Below are positions 18,720 to 27,458 of a stretch of DNA of 64,000 bases, one piece after another (position 1 is the first letter of the stretch; the number at the start of each line of letters is the position of its first letter). The DNA lies in the NCBI GenBank assembly GCA_045106765.1, contig JBGCFD010000004.1, positions 40,710-104,709 of the forward strand, written 5' to 3'. The stretch comes from CAJQQY01 sp045106765. GTDB taxonomy: Bacteria; Bacteroidota; Bacteroidia; Chitinophagales; Saprospiraceae. A program made the translations under genes and the position numbers. Under the pieces are notes generated by a model, which searched no databases, was not told the DNA's origin, and worked only from the letters and a program-made list of their open reading frames with translations.

Positions 18720-18822
18720 AAATAATACGTGGTTGTCTGTTTTAGCAGACCTAGAAAAAGAAACTTAAAAATCGCTGTGCTTATTTTTTAGGTCAGCTAA
18801 AACAGACAACCACGTGTTATTT
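18720..18822. repeat. Long hairpin between divergent genes
   Basis: Arms 18720-18759 and 18784-18822 are nearly complementary; the outer 27 bases pair with one mismatch (core ACGTGGTTGTCTGTTTTAGC). The spacer is ~24 bases. It is more GC-rich than its surroundings and lies between the flippase and cytidine deaminase starts. It could be a mobile palindromic unit or a structured RNA. Confidence 0.8.
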
Positions 18823-18890
18823 ATAAAACATGGTTTGAAATTTGATTAAAAAAATATACATTTACAACTTATTGATATTCAGATACTTAT

Positions 18891-19373
18891 ATGAAAAAGC
18901 ACATTTTAAAAACAACTATTGAAGTTTATACTTCAGAAAAGGAATTGTCTTTAAAAGATCAAAAATTGATCAAAAAGGCAAAGCAAGCATTGAAAAAATC
19001 CTACTCACCATATTCTAACTTTAAAGTTGGTGCTGCCATATTATTAAAAAATGGGAAAATGATGTCAGGGAGTAATCAAGAAAATGCATCTTATCCACTT
19101 TGTTTATGTGCTGAACGAGTGACTATTGCAGCAGCAGATTCTGTCTATCCAAAAGTTCCAATCTTAGCCATGGCAATAACAGCTAAAAGTCCAAGCTTGA
19201 CAATTACAAAACCAGTTGCACCTTGTGGAGCATGTCGTCAAGTAATTTTTGAAACAGAAATGAAACATGACACACCGATGCGAATTTTATTACAAGGAGA
19301 AAAAGGTAAGGTTTATGTAATTCAAGGTGGGAAGGATTTATTGCCTCTTTCATTTGATGGGTCGTTGCTATAA
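18891..19373 (+). CDS. cdd: Cytidine deaminase
   Basis: The 160-residue protein hydrolyses cytidine or deoxycytidine to uridine forms in pyrimidine salvage. Zinc and catalytic motifs are intact: CAERVTIAAA (Cys and catalytic Glu, residues ~70-79) and APCGACRQV (two Cys ligands, ~107-115). Substrate-binding SYSPYSNFKVGAA is also present. An N-terminal extension of ~20 residues precedes the fold, within the usual range for Bacteroidota. It is a single gene with its own promoter region. Confidence 0.95.
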   Translation: MKKHILKTTIEVYTSEKELSLKDQKLIKKAKQALKKSYSPYSNFKVGAAILLKNGKMMSGSNQENASYPLCLCAERVTIAAADSVYPKVPILAMAITAKSPSLTITKPVAPCGACRQVIFETEMKHDTPMRILLQGEKGKVYVIQGGKDLLPLSFDGSLL

Positions 19374-19650
19374 AATTTATTTGGAATATTAATAAGTAAA
19401 ATCCATTGGCATGATTTTAGGTATTATAGAAATATCAAATATAAAAAACGAAAATAAATAACAAACCAGTAGCTTTGCAAAATTAATTTTTATTAATTTT
19501 AAGTTAGGTTAGTTAACACACAAGTATTTCAGAGCAAAATGAACAAATACTCTTCCAAGGGAGTAAAATAATATAAAGATTTAAGCCTGAAATTTTTCCA
19601 ACCGATAAACAAGTTTTCAAAAACCAAAGGTCGATTTAAAAAGGAAATTT

Positions 19651-19665
19651 TTCCAAATACCGGAA
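19651..19665 (+). promoter_or_regulatory. Small leader hairpin before T9SS cargo gene
   Basis: TTCCAAATACCGGAA sits one base before the start codon of the gene at 19667 and can fold into a short stem. A closely similar string, TCCCCAAAATACCGGGGA, precedes the OmpA gene at 23170. A translational-control role is inferred only from the resemblance. Confidence 0.35.
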
Positions 19666-19666
19666 T

Positions 19667-21721
19667 ATGAAAAGAATTTTTCTACACACTACTTTATTGT
19701 TAATGTCCTCGGTTTCTCTTTTTTCGAATAGTTCGGAAAAAGAATTTAAAGCAACTTCCATGGAGGTTGCAACAATGTTTAACGATTTAGTAACACAAGA
19801 CACATTTTATGTACAAATCTCTGATTGCCTTGCAAATGGAGATGTTTGTATTGACATTCCATTAGCCGATGTTGGAAACTATATTTTCTCTGAAGGAGGA
19901 AATATGTACACGAACGGATTTGTAGGATGTATGGAATCATTTAGTTCTAGTTATGACTATGGTCAATTGTTTGGTCAAGGAAATATTGGACCATACATGT
20001 TAGATTCATGGGATGTAGATGGAACTGAATTTTCAGGAATGTTTGCTAATATTCCTGATTTAGTTGATTCTATGAATCTATGGGATCCAACTGGAAATTG
20101 GGTATTGAATACTGGCAATCAAACGATTACTGGTGGTGATACTAATTTGGAGTATTTTCCAATGGATGTTACGGTGATTTCGATAAATTTGGCATCAAGC
20201 ATTCCTTTAGGAACTACTAGTACCTTTGAAGGTGCTACGTTGAATTTGTCAGCAGGGACACATTGGATTCAAGTGATTGATAATGTAGGTGGATTATGTG
20301 TTGATTCATTTTATGTTGATGTTCGATGCATACAGCCGAGTACTGAAAATTTCATATTAGCTGTAGATTCGATTCACACTTTTTGTTTTGACAATAGCGA
20401 GCTACTTGGTCAAGCATCTTCCACTCAAATCCTTTGTCCAAGTACAGGACTATCACCTGCAGAATTTAACTTGATAGGAGGAAATGCTTGTGTAGAAATT
20501 ACAGCCTTAAGTGTTGGACAAGATACTGCTTGCTATGTTTTCTGTGATGATTTCGGATTTTGCGATACAACTTACATTTATGTAACAGTAGAAGCAGTTC
20601 CAACAGAAACAGGGCCAGAATGGATTTTTGAAACTATTTACTCCAATACAACTGAGCAAATTTGTATTGATACGACAGATTTACCTGGAACGGTAACTAG
20701 TATTTTTAATGATTGTCCAGATCAGTCTGGAGAGTATGTAATGTTTTCAATTGATCCATTAATGTATTGTGTTGATTACGCTGCGATTGATATTGGAAAA
20801 GATACTGCTTGTATTTTTATTAGCGATGATTTAGGAAATGTAGATACGACTTACTTAGTTGTTTGTATTTCCAATCCAATAACTGATACGATTACTCAAA
20901 ATATGATTTTAGGAGATACGATGTCAGTTTGTATGGATTCGACTCAGTTAGGAGGAGATTTAATTTTGATCAATAATATTTGTGCCAATACAGGAGGTGT
21001 AGCTAGTTTTTCAGTTGATACATTAACCTATTGTACTGAAATAATTGCTGATCAGGTAGGTCAGGATACAGCTTGCATTATTCTTTGCGATAACTTCGGA
21101 GTTTGTGATACGACTATTTTGATTGCAAATATTACAGAAACTGCACCGGCTGTTTTGACAGCTATTGATGACAATGCATCTGTACTGTATACAGATGCTT
21201 TGACCATAGATGTTTGTATAAATGATACGATTCCAAATAATCAAGCTTTGACAAACTACTTCATATTACCAGCATCGGTTGGAGGAATAGATCCTCAATA
21301 TGGATCAGCAACTTTCGCAAGTGAATGCAATATTATTTATACACCTGATGCAATTGAATGTGATGTTGTGGATAGTTTTATGTATGTCATTTGTACGATT
21401 GACGGATGTGATACTGCTTTGGTGACTATATCTCTTGAGTGTGAGCCAATCCAAGCTGGTGAACTTGTTTTTTCCAATGGGTTTTCGCCAAATGGAGATG
21501 ATGTAAATCAGTTTTTTGAAATTCAAGGAGCTGAAACCTATCCTAATAATTCCCTTAGTGTTTTTAACCGATGGGGGAATGAAGTATTCCAAACTGATAA
21601 TTATCAAAATGATTGGGAAGGAACATTTAATGGAGCAAGATTGATGAATGGAACCTATTTTTATTTGTTCAATGATGGTGCGGGAAATACGTACACGGGT
21701 TACGTGTATATACAGAATTAA
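19667..21721 (+). CDS. Secreted T9SS type B repeat protein
   Basis: The 684-residue protein has a signal peptide (residues 1-21, LLLMSSVSLFSNS). After a ~200-residue N-terminal region come three tandem modules of ~90 residues, each closing with a variant of GQDTACYVFCDDFGFCDTTY (near residues 285, 375 and 465). An Ig/cadherin-like domain (AIDDNASVLYTDALTIDVCI) follows. The last ~90 residues are a type B C-terminal sorting domain (SPNGDDVNQFFEIQGAE, VFNRWGNEVFQ, NDWEGTFNG). It is therefore exported by the type IX system. It is followed by PorP/SprF and PorE-like genes, the usual neighbours of such cargo, which suggests surface anchoring or export by that pair. Confidence 0.93.
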   Translation: MKRIFLHTTLLLMSSVSLFSNSSEKEFKATSMEVATMFNDLVTQDTFYVQISDCLANGDVCIDIPLADVGNYIFSEGGNMYTNGFVGCMESFSSSYDYGQLFGQGNIGPYMLDSWDVDGTEFSGMFANIPDLVDSMNLWDPTGNWVLNTGNQTITGGDTNLEYFPMDVTVISINLASSIPLGTTSTFEGATLNLSAGTHWIQVIDNVGGLCVDSFYVDVRCIQPSTENFILAVDSIHTFCFDNSELLGQASSTQILCPSTGLSPAEFNLIGGNACVEITALSVGQDTACYVFCDDFGFCDTTYIYVTVEAVPTETGPEWIFETIYSNTTEQICIDTTDLPGTVTSIFNDCPDQSGEYVMFSIDPLMYCVDYAAIDIGKDTACIFISDDLGNVDTTYLVVCISNPITDTITQNMILGDTMSVCMDSTQLGGDLILINNICANTGGVASFSVDTLTYCTEIIADQVGQDTACIILCDNFGVCDTTILIANITETAPAVLTAIDDNASVLYTDALTIDVCINDTIPNNQALTNYFILPASVGGIDPQYGSATFASECNIIYTPDAIECDVVDSFMYVICTIDGCDTALVTISLECEPIQAGELVFSNGFSPNGDDVNQFFEIQGAETYPNNSLSVFNRWGNEVFQTDNYQNDWEGTFNGARLMNGTYFYLFNDGAGNTYTGYVYIQN

Positions 21722-21949
21722 AATTTTGTGACAACACTAAAAGGATATAGGTATAATTTTTTAACTATATATTTAATCTTTTTATTTGTTAAAGATTAGA
21801 ATCTAATTTGCTGATAATCAATAGATTATCAAAGTTGCAAATATCTAAGTTTATTATAGTTTTAAACTAGCATAGTTTTTGTTTTTAAAATGTGTGACGT
21901 AAATCAGACTAAAAAAAAATGCCTCACACACAATAAATACCCATTAGAA

Positions 21950-22960
21950 ATGAGAAAAATATTTACTCTCTTATGCTTTGTTTGCTTTTTTGGACAGACT
22001 GCTTTTTCGCAGCAAGATCCAATGTTTACAAAGTATATGTTCAACAGTTTACATTATAATCCAGCATATGCAGGTGCGAAAGACCACTTAGCAATTGGAT
22101 TACTTTACAGAAATCAATGGTGGGGCATCGATGGTGCACCGGTTACTCAAACCTTTACGATTCATACTCCGCTTAAAAATAAAAGAGTAGGTGTTGGATT
22201 TAGTGCTTACAATGATGTTATTGGACCTTCACAACAGATGGGTGCAAATTTTAGCTATGCTTATCGAATTCCTATGGGAAATGGTGGACGTGGAAAATTA
22301 GCAGTTGGATTGCAAGGAGGAGTTACTAATTGGCGAGCTGATTTTTCAAAAATAACTTTGGCGAATCAAAATGCTACCGTTGATGAAGCATTTTTGGAGC
22401 AACAGCCAAGTTACTGGTTGCCAAACTTTGGTGCTGGAATATATTATTACACTCGAAATTTTTATATCGGTTTTTCAAGTCCTCATTTAATTGAATATGA
22501 TTTGAGAAATAATGCAACTACGGATATTTGGGCTAGACAGTATAGACACTATTTTGGTTCGATTGGAGCAGCGATTCCAATCAAAGGTGATATGATAATT
22601 TTCAAACCATCTATGTTGATTAAAAATGTTGGATTGTTAAGTAAATTTAGCAAAGATGAAGCTTTCCAAGAAATAGGAGCACCTACAGAAATTGATGTTG
22701 ATTTATCACTTTTATTTTATGAAGCACTTTGGGTAGGAGCATCATTTAGAACTGCAATCGAAGCATTTAATGATACCAGTTCATTTGACTCAGTTGACAT
22801 TTGGGCAGCTTATTACTTACAAAATGGATTAAGAATTGGAGCTGCGTTTGATTATTCTTTGACAAAATTACAAGGGCCTGCGCAAGGATCTTTTGAGCTC
22901 ATGGTAGGTTATGAGTTTAATTATAAAACTAAGCAAATTGTAACTCCGCGTTACTTTTAG
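21950..22960 (+). CDS. PorP/SprF family T9SS outer-membrane protein
   Basis: I place the start at 21950, since the protein then begins MRKIFTLLCFVCFFGQTAFS, a clean signal peptide; an upstream ATG at 21890 would put 20 polar residues before it. The 336-residue protein shows the family hallmarks QQDPMFTKYMFNSLHYNPAY right after cleavage, LYRNQWWGIDGAP, and a strand-rich barrel ending FELMVGYEFNY ... PRYF. SprF in Flavobacterium is needed for secretion of the adhesin SprB, and PorP is needed for T9SS function in Porphyromonas. Here it probably serves the cargo encoded just upstream. Confidence 0.95.
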   Translation: MRKIFTLLCFVCFFGQTAFSQQDPMFTKYMFNSLHYNPAYAGAKDHLAIGLLYRNQWWGIDGAPVTQTFTIHTPLKNKRVGVGFSAYNDVIGPSQQMGANFSYAYRIPMGNGGRGKLAVGLQGGVTNWRADFSKITLANQNATVDEAFLEQQPSYWLPNFGAGIYYYTRNFYIGFSSPHLIEYDLRNNATTDIWARQYRHYFGSIGAAIPIKGDMIIFKPSMLIKNVGLLSKFSKDEAFQEIGAPTEIDVDLSLLFYEALWVGASFRTAIEAFNDTSSFDSVDIWAAYYLQNGLRIGAAFDYSLTKLQGPAQGSFELMVGYEFNYKTKQIVTPRYF

Positions 22961-22989
22961 TTGATTGGTTAATTAAGCGACCAATCAAA
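22961..22989 (+). terminator. Hairpin after the PorP/SprF gene
   Basis: TTGATTGGT (22961-22969) pairs with ACCAATCAA (22980-22988) directly after the stop codon. The T-tract is absent on the plus strand, so it may be a weak terminator or an mRNA-processing site within the cassette. Confidence 0.45.
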
Positions 22990-23130
22990 ATGATAGTAAG
23001 TTTATGTTAATAAAAACCTTTTGAGGTAAGAAGCGTAAACTATAAAATGAGAAAACCACTAGACTTTAATCAATAGAATTTGGATGACTTGAAATCATTC
23101 GAAACGAAATTTTCCAAAAAAAAAATAATT

Positions 23131-23150
23131 TTTCCCCAAAATACCGGGGA
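23131..23150 (+). promoter_or_regulatory. Leader hairpin before PorE-like gene
   Basis: TCCCC (23133-23137) and GGGGA (23146-23150) can pair around AAAATACC, 19 bases before the start codon. The string resembles the leader of the cargo gene at 19667. Confidence 0.35.
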
Positions 23151-23169
23151 TGATTAAAACACTAGAAAA

Positions 23170-25671
23170 ATGATAAAACAGAAGGTGATTTTAGCTTTGC
23201 TAATCTGTATGATAGCTTCAAGCAGCACATTTGCTCAACTTTCCAAAGAGAAAAGAGCTAGAAAGTACATGGAGGATCTCAACTATATGGGAGCCATTGA
23301 ATTGTACAATCAAATCCTCGATAAGAACGATAATCCTGAAGCCAAAATTAATATTGCGGAGGCTTATCGAAAAGTCAATGATTCTGAGAATGCAGAATAT
23401 TGGTATGGTCAAGTGGTTCAATTAGAAGATGCTGAACCAATTCATAAATTATATTATGGTCAAATGCTCCAACGAAATGGAAAATGCGATTTGGCAAAAG
23501 AATGGTATCAATCTTATGTTGATGCCGTTCCTGAAGATCAGCGTGGGCAGTACTTAGTGCAAGCTTGCGATTACGAAGATGAGTTGCGTACCAAAAATGC
23601 AGGTATCTATGAAATCGTACATGTTGATTTCAATTCTAATTTGGATGATTTCAGTCCAGCTTATTATGATGATGGTTTGGTCTTCGCTTCAGAGAGAGAT
23701 AAAGGGATAGCAATTGTTCGAACAACAGAATGGACAGGAAATCCTTTCAATGAATTATTCCAAGTAAAAAGACAAAAAGAAGGAAAAGAACCTGCTGAAT
23801 ATACTTATGAAAAACCTGAGAAGTATTCTAAAAAATTGAATTCTAAATTTCATGATGCTGCGGTAACTTATAATAAAGACCAATCAAAAATTTATTTCAC
23901 TAGAAATAATATAATGAATGGAAAAGTAGGAAAAGATGATGATGGAATTATCCGTTTGAAAGTTTTCTCAGCAACCATTGCAGGTGATGAATGGAAAGAT
24001 TTGGAAGGTTTACCTTTTAATTCTGATGAGTACTCAGTTGCTCACCCGACTCTGACTGCTGATGGAAGTAAAATGTATTTTTCATCTGATATGCCTGGTG
24101 GTTTTGGAGGAATGGATTTGTACATGACAACGATGGATGGAAGTAGTTGGGGACCACCAATTAATTTAGGTGCAAAGATTAATACAGAGGGAAGTGAAAT
24201 TTTTCCATATTACGATAGCAATAGTGAAAGATTATATTTCGGATCTAACGGACATGTTGGATTAGGTGGATTAGACATCTATTTTATGGATGACAAAGGA
24301 GATGATCAATTTGGAGATGTTACTAATATGGGATACCCATTGAATACTATTTCAGAGGACTTCGGAATCATTTTCGGGGAAGAAGGTAAAGAAGGGTATT
24401 TTACTTCTGATCGAGAAGGTGGAGTAGGGCGTGATGATATTTACGCTTTTAGAAAATCTGCTGCGACTATGGAAATCTTAGTAATTGACGAAGCGACTGG
24501 CGAACCAATTCCAGGTGCAACAGTTTTGAATGATTGCACAGGAACAGAAATGTTGACGAATACAGAAGGGAAAATCATGTTCGATATGAAAATGGATCAA
24601 TGTTGTAATTTCACAGCAAGCATGGATGAATATTTAGACAACGCAAAAGAAGGTTGTACTAAAAGTGTAGACATGGGACAAAAAGTTATTGTTGAAATTC
24701 CTTTGAAAAAAGAGGTACTATTTAACTTAGATGTACTTGTAGTTGATCCAACTACTGGAAATCCAATTGAAGGAGCAATGGTTACTTTAACCAATGATTG
24801 CGAAAGTGCTGAGCCAGAAGTCGTTTATACAGATTCAACGGGAACACTTTCATTTGAATTGGTAGAAGATTGTTGTTATACCGTTACTGCTAAGAAAGAA
24901 GGTTACTTCGGAAGTCCAGTAGAGAATCAATGCACTCGTGATTTGACGGAGCCAACAACTTTACAAGCGGTAGTTAATTTGAGTCCAAATTCTGCACCAG
25001 TTGCGGAGGTTGATCCAAATAACCCTGAAGATAATCCCGCATATGATCCTTTCGCTGGAGGAGGTGATGAATTAGTTGGAGGAGGTGATCCAATTGTTCC
25101 AAAGTATGATACTGAGATAGGGTTATATATAGATCCAGAAACAGGCGAGCCTTTCACAGGAAAAGTAGGAAATATTGATTATGTAGATGGTGAGATCAAA
25201 GATGGAGGATCTAGTCCGTCTTGGACTGTATCAACTGATGGTGCTTATTTACTTCATATCTATTATGATTTCGATCAATCATATTTAAGGGATGAAGCTC
25301 AACCTGAGGTTAATAAATTGTGTAAAATGATGACAGATAATCCTGATTTGATTATCGAGATTGCATCACATACTGACTCAAGAGGTTCATTTAGATATAA
25401 TAGAAGTCTATCTCAACGAAGAGCAGAATCTGTAGTACGAGCATTAATGGATTGTGGAATTTCAGAAGAAAGATTAGTAGCAAGAGGATATGGTGAGAAG
25501 AAAAATGTAAATAATTGTGCTAACCGAATTCCATGTTCTGAAAGAGAACATCAAATGAATCGACGAACTGAATTCCGAGTAATCGGATGTGTTAGTTGTG
25601 CAACTGGAGAAGCTCTTTCAAAAGAAAACCTTGATACAAAAGTAGATGAATGTGCAAGTTGCCCATTCTAA
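23170..25671 (+). CDS. PorE-like TPR / beta-propeller / carboxypeptidase-regulatory / OmpA protein
   Basis: The 833-residue protein has a signal peptide (1-22). TPR-like helices follow (~25-140, YMGAIELYNQILDKNDNPEA). Next is a PD40-type propeller (~150-435, e.g. SVAHPTLTADGSKMYFSSDM, DIYFMDDKGDDQFG). Two carboxypeptidase-regulatory-like domains come next (~437-515 and ~520-600, IDEATGEPIPGATVLNDCTG and VDPTTGNPIEGAMVTLTNDC), then a Gly/Pro/Asp linker. The OmpA C-terminal peptidoglycan-binding domain (~690-810) has IASHTDSRGSFRYNRSLSQR and RLVARGYGEK. The end carries extra Cys pairs (CVSC, CASC). This order is that described for PorE, which links the T9SS to peptidoglycan. It closes the cargo-PorP/SprF-PorE-like cassette and is followed by a strong terminator. 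Confidence 0.92.
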   Translation: MIKQKVILALLICMIASSSTFAQLSKEKRARKYMEDLNYMGAIELYNQILDKNDNPEAKINIAEAYRKVNDSENAEYWYGQVVQLEDAEPIHKLYYGQMLQRNGKCDLAKEWYQSYVDAVPEDQRGQYLVQACDYEDELRTKNAGIYEIVHVDFNSNLDDFSPAYYDDGLVFASERDKGIAIVRTTEWTGNPFNELFQVKRQKEGKEPAEYTYEKPEKYSKKLNSKFHDAAVTYNKDQSKIYFTRNNIMNGKVGKDDDGIIRLKVFSATIAGDEWKDLEGLPFNSDEYSVAHPTLTADGSKMYFSSDMPGGFGGMDLYMTTMDGSSWGPPINLGAKINTEGSEIFPYYDSNSERLYFGSNGHVGLGGLDIYFMDDKGDDQFGDVTNMGYPLNTISEDFGIIFGEEGKEGYFTSDREGGVGRDDIYAFRKSAATMEILVIDEATGEPIPGATVLNDCTGTEMLTNTEGKIMFDMKMDQCCNFTASMDEYLDNAKEGCTKSVDMGQKVIVEIPLKKEVLFNLDVLVVDPTTGNPIEGAMVTLTNDCESAEPEVVYTDSTGTLSFELVEDCCYTVTAKKEGYFGSPVENQCTRDLTEPTTLQAVVNLSPNSAPVAEVDPNNPEDNPAYDPFAGGGDELVGGGDPIVPKYDTEIGLYIDPETGEPFTGKVGNIDYVDGEIKDGGSSPSWTVSTDGAYLLHIYYDFDQSYLRDEAQPEVNKLCKMMTDNPDLIIEIASHTDSRGSFRYNRSLSQRRAESVVRALMDCGISEERLVARGYGEKKNVNNCANRIPCSEREHQMNRRTEFRVIGCVSCATGEALSKENLDTKVDECASCPF

Positions 25672-25708
25672 TGTAAAACGATTTTCCAAGTCGTTATTCA
25701 GATAAAAT

Positions 25709-25754
25709 AAAAAAACTGTCTAGTCTTTGAAAAGAGGCTAGACAGTTTTTTTTA
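25709..25754 (+). terminator. Intrinsic terminator of the T9SS cassette
   Basis: AAAAAACTGTCTAG pairs with CTAGACAGTTTTTT around a 14-base loop, followed by T8. It ends the OmpA gene transcript before the MarR promoter. Confidence 0.9.
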
Positions 25755-25795
25755 TCTTTTTTTCAAAAAAAATAAACAAAAAATATAAATAGATG

Positions 25796-25826
25796 TTGCT
25801 ACATCTAATGTATTTGTATATATTTG
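25796..25826 (+). promoter_or_regulatory. Bacteroidota-type promoter of marR
   Basis: TTG (25796-25798) and TATATTTG (25819-25826) are separated by 20 bases, matching the -33/-7 consensus (TTG, TAnnTTTG). The start codon is at 25843. A palindrome AGATGTTGCTACATCT (25791-25806) covers the -33 element and may be an operator. Confidence 0.75.
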
Positions 25827-25842
25827 CATCACAATCAAAAAC

Positions 25843-26295
25843 ATGAGATTAGAAGAAGAAATTAAGCAAAGTAAATTCAAAGATGAATACCATAAACTCG
25901 GTGTGAATATTATTTATTCTGCATCATGGATGAGTTCAAGGCATCTGCATGTTTTAAAAGAATTTAATCTCTCGATTCAACAATTTAATATTTTGCGGAT
26001 TTTACGTGGAAGACATCCTGAGCCTGCGACAGTTAAATTATTGACGGAAAGGATGATTGATAAAATGTCGAATGCTTCTCGATTGGTAGAAAAATTAAAG
26101 CAAAAAGGATTAGTGGAAAGAACTTCTTGTCCATCTGATCGAAGACAAGTTGATATTGCAATTACCGATAAAGGAATGAAAGTGATTGATCAAGCTTCTA
26201 AAATTACGGAAGTTGAAATTAAGAATTCACTTTCCGTTTTAACCAAAAAAGAAGCAAAACAGTTAAATGATTTATTAGATAAAATGAGAGATTAG
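25843..26295 (+). CDS. MarR-family transcriptional regulator
   Basis: The 150-residue protein is a winged-helix dimeric repressor type. Recognisable parts are the N-terminal dimerisation helix, LKEFNLSIQQFNILRILRGR (helix H2-H3), the recognition region VKLLTERMIDKMSNASRLVEKLKQKGLV and the wing ERTSCPSDRRQVDIAITDKG. The C-terminal helix completes the dimer interface. It lies directly upstream of a YceI gene, a pairing seen often in Bacteroidota, so YceI is the likely target along with itself. AT-rich half-palindromes occur before both genes. Confidence 0.93.
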   Translation: MRLEEEIKQSKFKDEYHKLGVNIIYSASWMSSRHLHVLKEFNLSIQQFNILRILRGRHPEPATVKLLTERMIDKMSNASRLVEKLKQKGLVERTSCPSDRRQVDIAITDKGMKVIDQASKITEVEIKNSLSVLTKKEAKQLNDLLDKMRD

Positions 26296-26316
26296 AATAT
26301 TTCATTTTTTTTGATA

Positions 26317-26337
26317 AAATACATGTATATACATTTA
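26317..26337 (+). promoter_or_regulatory. Possible MarR operator upstream of yceI
   Basis: The stretch contains two overlapping perfect palindromes, ATACATGTAT (26319-26328) and TGTATATACA (26324-26333). Read on the other strand it resembles CTAATGTATTTGTATATA in the marR promoter. A shared operator is inferred. Confidence 0.4.
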
Positions 26338-26420
26338 GTGTCTAAACTTTTATGGAAAATATATTTAATAACTTTTCCGAAAAAAATAAGAATCGGAATT
26401 TTAAAATCAAATTAGAAATT

Positions 26421-27008
26421 ATGAAAAATTTATTAACATTAGCATTCGTAGCGTTTTTTGCATTCGCATTTACTCCAAATAATGTTGGAGAAGGAACATC
26501 TGTAAACACTAGTAAAAGTGTAATTACTTGGAAAGGTTACAAAGTAACAGGAGAGCACGCTGGGACATTAAAAGTAAAAAGTGGAGATTTGAATTTCACA
26601 GATGGAAAATTAACAGGTGGAAATTTTGTTATAGATATGGCTAGTTTAGCGGTAACCGATTTGAAAGGCGGAGGAGCTAAGAAATTAGCTGGACATCTAA
26701 AATCACCTGACTTCTTTGGAACGGAAAAATACCCAACTGCAAAATTTAAAATCACGAAAGTTGTTTCAAGAGGTAAAGCTGGAGAGTACAAAATCACAGG
26801 AAATGTAACGATAAAAGAAACGACTAAAGAAATTAAATTCAATACAATCGTAACGGAAGAAAATGGAGTAAAAACAGCAAAGGCTGATATCACTTTAGAT
26901 CGATCTGATTTTAATGTAAGATATGGATCAGGAAGTTTCTTTGACGGACTTGGTGATAAAACAATTTATGATGAATTCGACTTGAGCGTAAGTTTAGTAG
27001 TTAAGTAA
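26421..27008 (+). CDS. YceI-family periplasmic protein
   Basis: Start chosen at 26421 because it opens with a signal peptide (MKNLLTLAFVAFFAFAFTPN); a more upstream ATG at 26352 would add 23 polar residues. The mature 175-residue domain is the YceI lipocalin-like barrel that binds isoprenoid-type lipids: STITWKGYKVTGEHAGTLK-type strand (VITWKGYKVTGEHAGTLKVK), GGNFVIDMASLAVTDL, HLKSPDFFGTEKYPTAKFKI and ADITLDRSDFNVRYGSGSFF. All expected YceI blocks are present. It is probably regulated by the adjacent MarR protein. Confidence 0.93.
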   Translation: MKNLLTLAFVAFFAFAFTPNNVGEGTSVNTSKSVITWKGYKVTGEHAGTLKVKSGDLNFTDGKLTGGNFVIDMASLAVTDLKGGGAKKLAGHLKSPDFFGTEKYPTAKFKITKVVSRGKAGEYKITGNVTIKETTKEIKFNTIVTEENGVKTAKADITLDRSDFNVRYGSGSFFDGLGDKTIYDEFDLSVSLVVK

Positions 27009-27018
27009 AAAAATAATT

Positions 27019-27059
27019 AAGTTTAGGAGTCGTAAAATTATTTTATTGCTCCTAAACTT
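27019..27059 (+). terminator. Hairpin terminator after yceI
   Basis: AAGTTTAGGAG (27019-27029) pairs with CTCCTAAACTT (27049-27059), followed by TTTAACC. It lies between the yceI gene and the GNAT gene. Confidence 0.7.
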
Positions 27060-27073
27060 TTAACCAATTCATA

Positions 27074-27373
27074 ATGGATACTAAATATCAACTAATAGAA
27101 AACGAAGCAGCCAAACAATATGAATTTCATGTGGATGGATTTATTCCAAAAATTGAATATATCAAAGCCAATGGTAAAATATTTTTAACCCATACCGAAG
27201 TTCCAGTTGAGTTAGAAGGGAAGGGAATAGGTTCTGCTTTGGTGAAACAAGTTTTGGAAGAAATTGAAAAACTTGATTTGATTTTAGTTCCCATGTGTCC
27301 ATTCGTTGCGACTTATATTAAGCGCCATCCAGAATGGAAAAAATTAGTTTTTAAGGGAATAAAAATTGAATAA
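27074..27373 (+). CDS. Small GNAT-type N-acetyltransferase (YidJ-like)
   Basis: The 99-residue protein is a minimal acetyl-CoA-binding fold: FLTHTEVPVELEGKGIGSAL carries the acetyl-CoA loop (E-G-K-G-I-G), followed by VKQVLEEIEKLDL and MCPFVATYIKRHPEW. This pattern defines the YidJ/GNAT_acetyltransferase_2-like family (COG2388), whose substrates are mostly unknown. Length is typical for the group. It has its own short upstream region after a terminator. Confidence 0.88.
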   Translation: MDTKYQLIENEAAKQYEFHVDGFIPKIEYIKANGKIFLTHTEVPVELEGKGIGSALVKQVLEEIEKLDLILVPMCPFVATYIKRHPEWKKLVFKGIKIE

Positions 27374-27458
27374 AAGAGATAGTCCAGAAGTGAAAATAGA
27401 ATTTACATTTTCTATATTGTTATAAAATATATTTACATTTTTCAATAAAATTATAACA

